Below, in pieces: positions 17,815-26,134 of a stretch of 64,000 nucleotides of DNA. The stretch's first letter is position 1. The number at the start of each line of letters is the position of its first letter. The stretch is from Acrocarpospora corrugata (GTDB lineage Bacteria > Actinomycetota > Actinomycetes > Streptosporangiales > Streptosporangiaceae). The stretch spans positions 1 to 64,000 of the forward strand of contig NZ_BLAD01000075.1 of the NCBI RefSeq assembly GCF_009687845.1. The letters are read 5' to 3'. Both the position numbers and the translations under genes were made by a program. The notes beneath the pieces were generated by a model. That model was not told where the DNA came from. It worked only from the letters and a program-made list of their open reading frames with translations, and made no database searches.

Positions 17815-17938
17815 TTACGCCTGGCCGGCGGGGGGCAGGCGTAACTCAAGGCACGTATCCGTGCCGGGGCTGTTTCGCGGCGTGTCGCCGATGCGAACAG
17901 CCAGCTGCTGGAGCCGGTGACGAAACCGGCCGGCCTTT
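17815..17938 (+). promoter_or_regulatory. Strongly structured RNA leader candidate ahead of the endolysin genes
   Basis: At least four hairpins follow each other: TTACGCCTG/CAGGCGTAA (17815-17823 with 17836-17844, nine perfect pairs), GGCACG/CGTGCC (17850-17865), CGGCG/CGCCG (17878-17890) and GCCGGT/ACCGGC (17913-17930), the last followed by CGGCCTTTT like a terminator. The next gene start is at 18032. I could not match it to a known riboswitch, including the c-di-AMP class often found before cell-wall hydrolase genes. Confidence 0.45.
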
Positions 17939-18031
17939 TCCAGACCGATCAAGTCGCGGCATTCAGGCCGTCTCTGGGTGGATCACTTTTGCCTGAGGTC
18001 AGGCGTCGCGTCCCGACCAGGATGGCTGATC

Positions 18032-18196
18032 ATGAGCAGGAGACCAGAAGCAGAACTCGTGGCGGAAGGCGTGGACACCCACCCGTGGGGTCCCACCGAG
18101 CCGGACGAGGAGCAGGTCCTGGTCTCTCTGGGCTACGTACTCAACCCGGAGACCGGCGTGTACGAGCACGGGCCGAACGGAAGGAGGACGCCGTGA
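18032..18196 (+). CDS. Small acidic protein of 54 residues, function unknown
   Basis: ATG 18032 opens a 54-codon frame with the sequence MSRRPEAELVAEGVDTHPWG and ends in NGRRTP; its TGA overlaps the GTG of the next gene (GTGA at 18193-18196), so the two are translationally coupled. AGGATGG lies about ten bases upstream. It is acidic, soluble and has no Cys or membrane segment. No family recognised. By position it might modulate or help translate the lytic enzyme, in the manner of phage lysis cassettes. The strong codon-position GC bias and the coupling support it being real. Confidence 0.6.
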   Translation: MSRRPEAELVAEGVDTHPWGPTEPDEEQVLVSLGYVLNPETGVYEHGPNGRRTP

Positions 18197-18912
18197 CCGC
18201 CGAGAAAATGGTGGCCCGGGCGAGCGACGACCTCGGACTGTCGGGCCGGCCGAACGTCATCACTCGCTGGTACGCCGCCCGGAACGGGTCGGAGTACCTG
18301 CGGGAACCGTGGTGCGATATGGCCATCTCGTACTGGGCACGGCACTCCGACAACGCCGCCGCGGTCCTGCCCAACGGGGATCGCGCCTACACGGTGTGGC
18401 ACGCGCAGGACGGCGAAGGGCTCGGCCGCTGGCATCCGGGAACCGTGGCCGACATCAAGCAGTACGCGCGGCCCGGCTCGCTGGTGTTCTTCGACTGGGG
18501 CGGCACCAACTCCATCGGCCGGATCGACCACATCGGCGTGGTCGAGAAGAATCTCGGCGACGGCAGGCTGCAGACGATCGAGGGCAACACCGAGGACACC
18601 TGCAAGCGGCGCGTACGTGACGCGTCAGTCATCGCCGGGTTCTGGAACCCCGACTACGAGAAGCACGAGAGCTGGACGGAGGCCATCGTGAGAGAACTCC
18701 CGATTCTCAGGCAGGGCGAGCAGGGGCCGCAGGTGCGCACGATGCATCATCTGATGCTCGCCAGGGACGTCCCGGGCCTGGACGGTGTCAGCGACACCAT
18801 GTTCACCCCGGCCCACTCCGTCGGCATCCGCGGCCTGCAGACTGCCGCGGGCATCGAGGTCGACGGCGTCGTCGGACCGCAGACCTGGCCTGTGCTGCTC
18901 GGCGTGCACTGA
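18193..18912 (+). CDS. CHAP-domain amidase with peptidoglycan-binding domain, endolysin-like
   Basis: 239 residues. GTG 18193 follows GGAGG at five bases. Residues about 5-155 form a CHAP (Cys-His amidohydrolase) domain, with the nucleophile Cys in REPWCDMAISYW, the His in RIDHIGVVEKN, and the polar third residue in TIEGNTED. Residues about 170-238 are a PG_binding_1 domain (LRQGEQGPQVRTMHHLM and VDGVVGPQTW). There is no signal peptide or membrane segment, as in phage endolysins, which leave the cell through a holin. No holin or other phage gene is nearby, so this is either a prophage leftover or a domesticated cell-wall enzyme. A perfect hairpin terminator follows 26 bases after the stop. 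Confidence 0.88.
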   Translation: MTAEKMVARASDDLGLSGRPNVITRWYAARNGSEYLREPWCDMAISYWARHSDNAAAVLPNGDRAYTVWHAQDGEGLGRWHPGTVADIKQYARPGSLVFFDWGGTNSIGRIDHIGVVEKNLGDGRLQTIEGNTEDTCKRRVRDASVIAGFWNPDYEKHESWTEAIVRELPILRQGEQGPQVRTMHHLMLARDVPGLDGVSDTMFTPAHSVGIRGLQTAAGIEVDGVVGPQTWPVLLGVH

Positions 18913-18938
18913 GAACCCGTGCGGCTCCGCGGGCCTAT

Positions 18939-18967
18939 CGAACCCCCGCCATCCCGGCGGGGGTTCG
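18939..18967 (+). terminator. Intrinsic terminator after the endolysin-like gene
   Basis: CGAACCCCCGCC and GGCGGGGGTTCG pair over 12 bases around a five-base loop. There is no long T tract, which is normal in high-GC Gram-positive terminators. Confidence 0.8.
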
Positions 18968-19054
18968 CACTTCAGAACGTCGTGCTGTGCAGTCCGTAAT
19001 CGCGACCAGGAAGCCCCGGGCCGGCGCTTACTCCTCGGCAGACTTGGGCTTCGG

Positions 19055-19762
19055 TCAGCGCTCGCAGACGATTCCGTCGCCGTCTCGGTCCTGGTACCAG
19101 TCGTACTCGGGGTCGATGCCGCGGCGGTAGGGGCCGTATCCGTTGTCGTTGGCCTCCGCGCACGTGCGGTATCGAGGGTCGTCGCCGCTTCCGGTTCCGC
19201 CGGACGGCGTCGGGTTCGTGGGTTTGGGCGTCGGGGTCGGCGCGCTGCCGCCTGCGGTGTCGCATTTGCCGGACCAGATTCGCAGGCGCTCGGCTTTGGC
19301 CTTGGCCTGGTCGGCACGGATGACCTGGATGTATCTGTCGTTGGGCTGCTTGAGGACCGCTTTGGCGTAGCCGTACCGGACGAGGTTGCGGTTGACGAAC
19401 GTGCCGCCAGCGTTCCACACGTAGAACTGGTAGTCGCCGTGCGGGTCCTTGAGTTGCTTGTCCCGCAGCACGTAGGCGAGTTTGCCGACCGGGAGCAGCG
19501 CCGCCGTCCGCGCGGTCGCCGTTCTGAACCAGCACTTGCCGCGCTCGGGAGCGTCTATTTCCAGGAGCTGAACCCGCAGGCTTTTCCCCTTGTACGTGAT
19601 GTCCACGGTGTCGCCGTCGACAATCTTTTTGATTTTCACGGCGAGGGCGGTCTTCGGGACGTCCTTGGGGCGTACGGCCGCGCCGACCGGAACCGCCGCG
19701 GTAATAGGGGCAACCAGTGCGGCGGCGGCCACAATGGCCAGCGCGCGGGAAGGGAGGCGCAT
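19055..19762 (-). CDS. Secreted thermonuclease-like protein with Excalibur tail
   Basis: 235 residues. The signal peptide ends near VPVGAA. An SNase (OB-fold) domain spans about 40-170, with IVDGDTV, the catalytic-loop motif LLEIDAPERG and the Arg in GTFVNRNLVRYGYA. A Pro/Thr-rich linker follows, then a C-terminal Excalibur calcium-binding motif (DRDGDGIVCE) with the paired Cys of RTCAEAN. Such enzymes degrade extracellular DNA or RNA with calcium. CTGGAG is placed eight bases before ATG 19762. It is a single gene, with an intergenic stretch of 258 bases to the divergent secreted protein at 20021. Confidence 0.92.
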   Translation of the reverse strand: MRLPSRALAIVAAAALVAPITAAVPVGAAVRPKDVPKTALAVKIKKIVDGDTVDITYKGKSLRVQLLEIDAPERGKCWFRTATARTAALLPVGKLAYVLRDKQLKDPHGDYQFYVWNAGGTFVNRNLVRYGYAKAVLKQPNDRYIQVIRADQAKAKAERLRIWSGKCDTAGGSAPTPTPKPTNPTPSGGTGSGDDPRYRTCAEANDNGYGPYRRGIDPEYDWYQDRDGDGIVCER

Positions 19763-20020
19763 TGTGTTGCTCCAGAGGTTGGCGATGTGTTCCTTTCGTG
19801 GACGGGTGGCTCTCTCGGATGGGTTACGCGGGTATGGGATGGGAGACCGGATCGTTACTGTAAACCGGGCCCAACCTGCGAAAACGGGCCATTAACGCTC
19901 ACGGCTCGACTACGCGGCCTCGAATCTTGGGATGATCCTTGCGGAGTCGAGGCCCTACGCGGAACGCCTCCCAGGAAAGATCGACTACGCCTCGTTCGGG
20001 CCACTGCGTAGGAGAGAATC

Positions 20021-20506
20021 ATGCTTGGGAAAATCGCGGCGCTGAGTAGTGCCGGAGTTACGACGTTGGGAATGCTTGGCATCACCTCCGCGTCGGCCTC
20101 AGCGGACGAAGCAAAACGGCGCGTGGTCGTCTCCGGGACCGTCTACATCATGGATGACGAGAATTTCGGGACCAATGAGCGTTGCACCTACTCCCTGCTG
20201 GACAACGATCTCGTCTTCAACAGCCAGCAAATGGTCATCGACCAGAGCTGGTCCTGCGGCGGAGAGGTCCTCACCGAACTGCACGGCTTCGTCGAACTGC
20301 TGCCGGGCAACGCCATTCGCTACCACGGGGAAGTCGTCCTGCGTGAGGGTCAGTGCGGCTGCCAGGAGGACACGATTCGCGTGCGAAAGGGCTTCAACCA
20401 GGTCGTCCAGCCGGAAACGCAGGCGAGCGTGGCCACCGGGCGGGTGGAATGGAGCGGCGGCGACGCCACCGACATCAACCTGCAGGTGCTCAACATCAAC
20501 CCGTGA
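20021..20506 (+). CDS. Small secreted protein with four cysteines, function unknown
   Basis: 161 residues. The signal peptide spans about residues 1-28 (SAGVTTLGMLGITSASASA). The mature part is beta-rich, with ERCTYSLLDNDL, WSCGGEVLTELHG and QCGCQEDTIRVRKGF; four Cys suggest two disulfides. GGAGA is five bases from ATG 20021. I do not recognise a family. Its divergent position to the secreted nuclease could mean a shared promoter region. The downstream 270 bases contain no gene. Confidence 0.7.
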   Translation: MLGKIAALSSAGVTTLGMLGITSASASADEAKRRVVVSGTVYIMDDENFGTNERCTYSLLDNDLVFNSQQMVIDQSWSCGGEVLTELHGFVELLPGNAIRYHGEVVLREGQCGCQEDTIRVRKGFNQVVQPETQASVATGRVEWSGGDATDINLQVLNINP

Positions 20507-20779
20507 CCAGTTCGTAGACCTGGGAAGCGGTTGCTCAGGACGGCGGCGTAGCGGTCGCCGTGGTCTTCGCGCCGGTCTAAGTGAGCGCGGGTGCCGGGTG
20601 AGACGGTCAAAGTCGCGCCCGGACGTCGGCAGGCTGGGTGAGGTCGTCGACGATCTCACCCAGCAGCCGGGCCGGTCAGGTCACCAGGGCGGGCTACACC
20701 CACCACCAGGACATCCACTGTTCTGCATACCGGCATCCGTTCCAGGCGGTCGGAATGCCCGAGACCCAGGGCTGACGGT
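20507..20779. other. Intergenic stretch, possible decayed coding remnant
   Basis: No intact gene. On the minus strand short frames read protein-like (RLLGEIVDDLTQPADV ending in a stop, and HLDRREDHGDRYAAVL in another frame), which could be the tail of a lost gene. Nothing recognisable as an insertion sequence or RNA. Confidence 0.3.
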
Positions 20780-21628
20780 TCACAGGTCGCGGCGCTGGAA
20801 GGCCAGCCCCGCGAGCACCAGTACGAGGACGACCCAGAGGCCTGCCCAGCCGAGGTAGGCGGTGGTGAGCGGGGCCTGGCTCAGGAACGGGGAGGCCCCG
20901 AATCCTGGGCCGACCTGTGTGAACAACGTCTGGTCCTGGAAGGCGTGCATGGCCCCACGCCACAGGCCGTCCGTGGGCAGCAGCATCTGGGAGATGGTGC
21001 CGACCCTGGCCACGCTGTCATTGGCGAGGGCTTGGCCGACCCCGCCGATCACCCCGGCGATCCAGGTGGCGCCGAAGAGGCCGACCGCGACGATGCCCGA
21101 GGCCATCGGTGAGATGGCGGTGGACAGCAGCAGTCCCAGGGTGAGCAGCACGATCGTCTGGGCCGCGAGCAGCGCCAGGCCGATGGCCGGCTGTGGTGGC
21201 CAGTAGCCCAGGGTGGTCCTGACGATAAGGAACTGGGCAAGCCCGGCAAGGGCCACGAAGCCACTGCCGAAAGCCACCAGCCCCAGCCACTTGCCCAGCA
21301 GCACCGCCGAGCGGCGAATCGGCCGCGCCAGGATCGCCAGCGCCGTCCCCGACTCGACCTCGCCGGCCAGGGTGGGGCCGGCGAGGAACGCCGTGCCGAG
21401 CGCGGCGATCAGGCTCAGGCCGAACATCACCAGGTTGAGCACGGTGGAGGCGGCCACCTTGGCCTCCCCCGTGGTGAGCCCGCCGAACTCCGCGTCGAGC
21501 CGGGAGAACCCCCACGCGCTGAGCGCGAGCAGCGTGATCGTCAGTACGGCGAGTGAGCGCAGCACACGCCGGCGGGCGGCCTCCTGAAGGGTGAGCGCGG
21601 CGACGGTGAATACGATCCGGGCAGTCAT
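20780..21628 (-). CDS. ABC-2 type transporter permease
   Basis: 282 residues with six predicted membrane spans: near 28-45, 62-85 (VLNLVMFGLSLIAALGTAF), 110-135, 150-170, 178-200 and 255-275. The EVESGTALAILARPIRR loop after span 2 is the hallmark of ABC-2/NosY-type permeases. The start overlaps the stop of the ATPase gene by four bases (ATGA), so the pair is co-translated. It is the last gene of the sigma/anti-sigma/ABC operon and should form the membrane channel of an exporter whose substrate is unknown. Export of a stress-related lipid, peptide or metal is possible, but the sequence does not say which. Confidence 0.9.
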   Translation of the reverse strand: MTARIVFTVAALTLQEAARRRVLRSLAVLTITLLALSAWGFSRLDAEFGGLTTGEAKVAASTVLNLVMFGLSLIAALGTAFLAGPTLAGEVESGTALAILARPIRRSAVLLGKWLGLVAFGSGFVALAGLAQFLIVRTTLGYWPPQPAIGLALLAAQTIVLLTLGLLLSTAISPMASGIVAVGLFGATWIAGVIGGVGQALANDSVARVGTISQMLLPTDGLWRGAMHAFQDQTLFTQVGPGFGASPFLSQAPLTTAYLGWAGLWVVLVLVLAGLAFQRRDL

Positions 21629-22626
21629 CGGCGCTCCTCAGTGGGTCCGGCGCGGAGGATGTCCAGCAGCCGCTCTTCAAGGCTGATCCGCGCGGGCTCG
21701 ACCGCGTGCACTCGCACTCCGAGGCCGACCAGGTCGGCCACGAGGTCCGGCACGGTGGTGGCGTCCGGGTCGGCGGGCAGCGCGACGACGAACGAGTCCC
21801 GGTCGCGGGTGAACGCGCCGGCGGCGGCCAGCCGTTCCTCCGCCGCCGAGTCCACCCCGTCGAGCCGCAGCCGCAGTTCGCGTCGGCCGAGCAGCTCGGC
21901 GAGGGTGCCGGAGGCGGCGACCCGGCCCTTGTCGAGGATGACGACTCGGTCGCAGACCCGCTCGACCTCGCCGATGAGGTGCGAGTTGAGCAGCACGGCG
22001 ACCTGGCGTGCTTTGAGGGAGAGCAGCAGGTCCCGGACGTCGGCCCGGCCGAGGGGGTCCAGGGCGCTGGTCGGCTCGTCCAGGATGACGAGGTCCGGGC
22101 GGGCCACCAGCGCGACGGCCAGTCCGAGGCGCTGTTGCATGCCCTTGGAGAAGCCGCCCACCCGGTCGCCGGCGCGGTCGGCGAGCCCGACAAGGGCCAG
22201 GCACGCGCGCCGCTCCGCGGCCGGCACCGTGACACCCGCGAGCCGTACGTGCAGGGCCAGCACCTCGGCGGCGCTCAGCCACGGCTGATACCGGAAGAGT
22301 TCCGGCAGGTAGCCGACGCCGGCTCGGGCCTGCGGATCCCGCGCTGACCGCCCGAGCAGCAGCACCTCACCGGCATCGGGCCGGACCAGCCCGAGCAGGA
22401 TCTTGATGACGGTGGTCTTGCCGGCTCCGTTCGGTCCGAGCAGACCCACCACTTCGCCACGTCCGACGGTGAAGGACACACCGTCGACAGCGGTCTGCCG
22501 CCGGTACCGCTTGCGCAGCCCCGAACACCACACGGCCGATGACGGGGGCAGGTCGGCGATTGGCTGCTCTTCGGCTCCGACGTCGAGGGAAGCGCTGGCG
22601 CCCAGCCGGGCGGTGGGGCCGGTCAC
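21625..22626 (-). CDS. ABC transporter ATP-binding protein
   Basis: 333 residues from the GTG at 22626, which overlaps the anti-sigma stop as GTGA; a GTG nine bases earlier (22635) is also possible. Walker A is GPNGAGKTT, the signature is a variant FSKGMQQRL, Walker B is LVILDEPTSALDP, and the switch His is in LLNSHLIGEVE. The C-terminal 80 residues are the extra domain seen in NatA/NosF-type export ATPases. It pairs with the ABC-2 permease downstream. The N-terminal 25 residues before the domain are poorly conserved-looking and may be shorter in reality. Confidence 0.92.
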   Translation of the reverse strand: MTGPTARLGASASLDVGAEEQPIADLPPSSAVWCSGLRKRYRRQTAVDGVSFTVGRGEVVGLLGPNGAGKTTVIKILLGLVRPDAGEVLLLGRSARDPQARAGVGYLPELFRYQPWLSAAEVLALHVRLAGVTVPAAERRACLALVGLADRAGDRVGGFSKGMQQRLGLAVALVARPDLVILDEPTSALDPLGRADVRDLLLSLKARQVAVLLNSHLIGEVERVCDRVVILDKGRVAASGTLAELLGRRELRLRLDGVDSAAEERLAAAGAFTRDRDSFVVALPADPDATTVPDLVADLVGLGVRVHAVEPARISLEERLLDILRAGPTEERR

Positions 22627-24074
22627 CGGTCCCACCGCAACCCGCGAGCCACCGACAGCACCTCATCGGCGCTGAGCGAGCCGGCCACCGCGGTCACGAT
22701 GCCGTCATCCACCCAGACCACGCCCGCCATCACGCCGTTGCGCGAGGTCAGCACCGTGGCCGGCACCCCGCCGACGTCGGCTGTGGAGCTCGCCAGCCGC
22801 TCGACCGAGACGACCACGGGCAGCGTCGTCCCGTCGCCGGAGAAGGCGCGCAGCTGCGACGCGACCTCTTCGGACAGGCTGGGCAGGGACAGCAGGTAGT
22901 CGCGGGCCGTGTCAAACGGGATGCCCGAGGAGTACACAGTGGGCGCGGCCGCGCGGACCACGATCATGGCCGGGATCCCGCGCGCTTTCGACCAGACCGA
23001 GGCGACCCCCGGACCGGCGACCAGCCGGAACTGGCTGCCGTCAAGACCCGGGGGCGGCGGTGGCGGCGTCTGACCGGCCGCCGCAGCGGTCTGCGCCGCC
23101 TTCTCGGCCGAGAAAGTGAACACCGCGCTGATCCGAGCCGCGACGTGATACGTGGGCTCTCCCGTCACACCGTGGGGCAACTTGCTCACCCACGGAACGG
23201 AAAGCCCACTGGCCTTCTCCGCCGCGCCGACGTCGGCGACCTCCCGCACGCCAAGCTTCTCGGTGATCTCAAGCTTGCCGAAGGCAGACAGATCGGGCAG
23301 CTTGACCAAGTCAGCCTGAGGAGCGACAACCGGAGCGATCTGCTCAGTCCGGAGGATCTGCAACCAGTCCCCGGCAACCGCAGCCCCGGCCCCGGCCAGC
23401 AGGACGACAACACCGACCACGGCAACCACCGGACTACGCAGCACCGCACGCCAACGGCGTCCGGGCGCAGCCGACCGCCAGCGAGAGACAGCCGTGGCCG
23501 ATCCCCGCCCTTCCTCAGCAGCGACCGCATTCGACAGCCGCTGCCACCCCGCCTCCACGTCCACGTCGAACTCGACGCTCGATCCCACGCTGGCGGCCGT
23601 GTTCGACTGGCGGTGCCAGCCCGCGTCCACGTCCACGTCGAACTCGACGCTCAGCGCCTCACCTGGGACCACGTTCGGCTGGGGCTGCCATCCGGTGTCC
23701 ACCTCGACAGCGACCTCAAGACTCGATGCCGCGCCGGTGGCCGCGTTCGACTGGCGATGCCCGCCCGCGTCCACGGCGACCTCAAAGCTCGAGCCCGCGC
23801 TGGCGGCCGCGTTCGACTGGTGGTGCCATCCCGTGTCCACGTCCAGGGCGAACTCGACGCTCGGTGCCACACCGGTGGTCGCGTTCGACGGGCGGTGCCA
23901 TCTGGTGTCGAAGCCGACGCTCAGGGCCGCGCTGGTGATGGCCGCGTCCTGGCGGGCGGCTGTCAGTCCGGACCGGCATGCCGGGCAGCCGGTGACGTGC
24001 TCGCGGTCGGCGTCGGTGACGCCGGCCGGCTCGTCCAGGAGGCGGCGCAGTGTGCCGTCACTCGGATGACGCAT
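22623..24074 (-). CDS. Anti-sigma factor with zinc finger, six tandem repeats and membrane anchor
   Basis: 483 residues. The N-terminus has the anti-sigma zinc motif H26-x3-C30-x2-C33. Residues 51-184 are six imperfect repeats of 24 residues (one is 22) built around GWHRQSN-type cores; the tryptophans fall at 59, 83, 129, 153 and 177, and the third repeat has Gly in place of Trp. A membrane helix lies at about 213-235, followed by an outer-face domain of 250 residues with a Pro6 run (about 335). The protein should hold its sigma factor at the membrane until an outer signal releases it. ATG 24074 overlaps the sigma stop by 17 bases. Most ZAS anti-sigma factors have only a short linker where the repeats are. 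Confidence 0.85.
   Translation of the reverse strand: MRHPSDGTLRRLLDEPAGVTDADREHVTGCPACRSGLTAARQDAAITSAALSVGFDTRWHRPSNATTGVAPSVEFALDVDTGWHHQSNAAASAGSSFEVAVDAGGHRQSNAATGAASSLEVAVEVDTGWQPQPNVVPGEALSVEFDVDVDAGWHRQSNTAASVGSSVEFDVDVEAGWQRLSNAVAAEEGRGSATAVSRWRSAAPGRRWRAVLRSPVVAVVGVVVLLAGAGAAVAGDWLQILRTEQIAPVVAPQADLVKLPDLSAFGKLEITEKLGVREVADVGAAEKASGLSVPWVSKLPHGVTGEPTYHVAARISAVFTFSAEKAAQTAAAAGQTPPPPPPGLDGSQFRLVAGPGVASVWSKARGIPAMIVVRAAAPTVYSSGIPFDTARDYLLSLPSLSEEVASQLRAFSGDGTTLPVVVSVERLASSTADVGGVPATVLTSRNGVMAGVVWVDDGIVTAVAGSLSADEVLSVARGLRWDR
23523..23924 (-). repeat. 72-bp minisatellite in the anti-sigma gene
   Basis: Six in-frame units, five of them spaced 72 bases and one 66, code for the linker repeats of the anti-sigma factor. 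Unit cores read GW(H/Q)xQSN followed by an Ala-rich turn and SVEFDVDVD-like strands. The copies differ from each other, so the expansion is not recent for all units; units two and five are most alike. Confidence 0.85.
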
Positions 24075-24768
24075 GACGATTCAACTCCTCGCGCAGGGCG
24101 GATTCGGCGCGTCGCACGATGGTGCCCACGCTGCCGGGGGAAAGATCGAGAGCGGCGGCGACCTCGGCGTAGCTGAGGCCGCTGTGCCGCAGGACCAGGG
24201 CGACGGCCTGTCTGCGGGGAAGCCGCGCCAAAGCCGCCCGTACACGCCGCCGCTCCTCGCGGGCCACCACCGCGTCAGCGACGTCCGGGGAGACGGCATC
24301 GCCGTCGTCGGCGGCCTCTTCACGGGAGACGCGGCGACGACCGGAGCGCAGATGGTTCAGCGCGGTGTGCGCCGCGGCGACGCTCAACCAGCCAACCGCC
24401 TCCCCGGCCGGCACCGCGGAACGCCCGAACCTCAGGAACACCTCCTGGGCCACGTCCTCGGCCTCGTCCCGGGAACCGAGCACCCGGGCGGCGACCGCGA
24501 CCACCCGCGGATAGGCCGCCCGGAAGACCTGTTCCAGGTCAGCCCGGACGGCACCTCCTCCAGGAGGACTCGCCACCACCCCACCGTCCTCCCGCCCGGC
24601 CACCACACCGTGCCCTCCGGACCGGGCGACCGACGCGCTCCCGCCATGCACTACAACGTCCACATCTTTAGAGCACCGCCGACGCCTCACATGTGACACC
24701 GGCCGTCGATGCGCGCGACCGGGAGCCGGATGATTTCCGGACAGTGGCTTTGTTCGGGGTTCGCTCAC
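24058..24768 (-). CDS. ECF-type RNA polymerase sigma factor
   Basis: Region 2 is visible as VFRAAYPRVVAVAARVLGS followed by DEAEDVAQEVFLRF, and region 4 as LPRRQAVALVLRHSGLSYAEVAAAL, with the recognition helix in SPGSVGTIVRRAE. The stop overlaps the anti-sigma start, the standard layout of a sigma/anti-sigma pair. The start is uncertain: GTG 24768 has only a weak ribosome site, and an internal GTG at 24651 (before HGGSAS) would give 197 residues, closer to the usual ECF length. Target promoters are unknown, but the downstream ABC exporter genes in the same operon are likely among them. Confidence 0.88.
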   Translation of the reverse strand: MSEPRTKPLSGNHPAPGRAHRRPVSHVRRRRCSKDVDVVVHGGSASVARSGGHGVVAGREDGGVVASPPGGGAVRADLEQVFRAAYPRVVAVAARVLGSRDEAEDVAQEVFLRFGRSAVPAGEAVGWLSVAAAHTALNHLRSGRRRVSREEAADDGDAVSPDVADAVVAREERRRVRAALARLPRRQAVALVLRHSGLSYAEVAAALDLSPGSVGTIVRRAESALREELNRHASSE

Positions 24769-24840
24769 CGATCCCAGAGGCGGGACCGCACCGGATTCAC
24801 GCCGGCTTCCTCGATTCGCCGTCGCCTTCGTGACCCATAC

Positions 24841-25644
24841 TCATTGGGCCGCCTTCCGCCGCAAAGCGGCGGGGTCCGCGTTCCCGGACCGATCCACTTT
24901 TCTGAGCAGATAGGTGTCCATAATCCAGCCCTTGCGTTCCCGGGCCTCAGCTCTGGTCGCGCGGATGCGGTCGGCGACCTCGGTGACCGGCCCGGATATC
25001 AAGATCTCGTCAGGAGTGCCCAGGTAGGCACCCCAATAGATGTCGAACTCGGACGCGCCGGGCATCGTCGCGAAGGCATCGCGGGCGTCGAGCATGACGA
25101 CAATGTCGTCGGATTCAACCGGGACGTGCTGGGCCAGCCGCCGGCCGGTGGTGATGTGCAGGGGCCGCGCGACCCTGGTCAGGCTCACCCGGTGCCGGGC
25201 GGCCAGGGCGGAGACACTGCTGATTCCGGGGATGACCTCGTACTCGAAAGCGATTCCCCGGCCGAGGACCTCTTCGACGATGGCCAGCGTGCTGTCGTAC
25301 AGGGCAGGATCGCCCCAGACCAGGAACGCGCCCGTCTCGTCCGCGCCGAGTTCGTCGCGGATCAGCCGCTCGAAGACGTCGGCCCGGCGCGCCCGCCAGT
25401 CCTCCACCGCCGCCGCATACGCGGGCGTGGTCCGGTCCCGGGCCGGATCACCCGCCTCCACCAGCCGGTACGGCCCCGCCGCGTGCGCGTCGATGATCTC
25501 CCGGCGGAGCCGTACCAGATCCTGCTTGACCTCGCCCTTGTCCAGGATGAAGAACACCTCGGCCCGCGCGATGGCCTTGACCGCCTGGAGCGTGAGGTGA
25601 TCGGGATCTCCCGCGCCGATTCCGATGATAGGGACTCGTTTCAC
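24841..25644 (-). CDS. cobF: Precorrin-6A synthase (deacetylating), CobF
   Basis: 267 residues. The sequence begins with the tetrapyrrole methylase start IIGIGAGDPDHLTLQAVKAI, has the SAM-binding VWGDPALYDSTL and VIPGISSVSALAARH, and the CobF-typical PLHITTGRRL. The enzyme methylates C1 of precorrin-5 and releases the acetyl group in aerobic cobalamin synthesis. Length is normal for the family (about 250-265). It stands alone here; no other cob gene is in the window, which is common for cobF in actinobacteria. The sigma-factor gene follows on the same strand, and the two may or may not be cotranscribed. Confidence 0.92.
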   Translation of the reverse strand: MKRVPIIGIGAGDPDHLTLQAVKAIARAEVFFILDKGEVKQDLVRLRREIIDAHAAGPYRLVEAGDPARDRTTPAYAAAVEDWRARRADVFERLIRDELGADETGAFLVWGDPALYDSTLAIVEEVLGRGIAFEYEVIPGISSVSALAARHRVSLTRVARPLHITTGRRLAQHVPVESDDIVVMLDARDAFATMPGASEFDIYWGAYLGTPDEILISGPVTEVADRIRATRAEARERKGWIMDTYLLRKVDRSGNADPAALRRKAAQ

Positions 25645-25674
25645 ACCCGAAAGTCTGCCCGTCCCGGTACTCCC

Positions 25675-26104
25675 TCATAGAGCCCCGCGGCACCAGGCAG
25701 GGTCAAGCGCCAGCCGCGTGGTGACGTCGACCGCGTAAGTGGTGACCTCCGTGTCCTGGGAGACGATCGGGGCCCTGGACGCGCTCCGCCAAAGGGAGAC
25801 GTTGAAGATGCCACCGTCCTTCAGCAGGCCCCGATGGCAACCTTTCGCAGCATTCGCCCCGTCCTGGCGTCGAGAAGAGTGCGCATGTGCTGTCGCCACG
25901 CGACCCCGGCAGCACCACGGCCACCGTCGCCACGCCAAGCACCGCGACCACCGCCACGACGGCCAGCGCCAGAGTGGTACGCCTCCTGCGCTGGTGACCC
26001 GCGATGGCCAGGTCGGCCAGATTCACCAAAGGGGCCTCGTTGGCGATACTGTCCAGCGGGTCGTTCAGCTCACCATCGGGCCACCCAGGCAATATGACTT
26101 GCAA
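25675..26104 (-). pseudogene. Degraded membrane-anchored protein fragment
   Basis: The first frame reads ELNDPLDSIANEAPLVNLADLA, then a basic patch and a membrane helix (TLALAVVAVVAVLGVATVAVV), and loses sense after GDSTCALF near 25870. A second frame continues GGIFNVSLWRSASRAPIV and ends at 25675. The two halves look like one protein broken by a frameshift, with an internal loss of sequence likely. No good start codon is present. The TA promoter overlaps the upstream edge. Function unknown; confidence that it was once a gene is moderate. Confidence 0.45.
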
Positions 26105-26128
26105 AGCATATCACTTTGAAGGCATAAT
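26099..26128 (+). promoter_or_regulatory. Promoter of the toxin-antitoxin operon
   Basis: TTGCAA (26099-26104), an 18-base spacer and CATAAT (26123-26128) end seven bases before the GTG start, so the transcript should be leaderless. The spacer and flank hold a near repeat (ATATGACTT and ATATCACTT), a possible binding site for the antitoxin. Confidence 0.65.
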
Positions 26129-26134
26129 CTGAGG

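Noticed and set aside
17815-17938. c-di-AMP (ydaO-type) riboswitch before the endolysin gene
   Set aside because: The context would fit, but I could not find the conserved core segments of that class; reported only as an unassigned structured leader.
17787-17996. 70-codon open frame over the hairpin region
   Set aside because: No ribosome site or family resemblance, and it overlaps the inverted repeats, which explain the sequence better as RNA.
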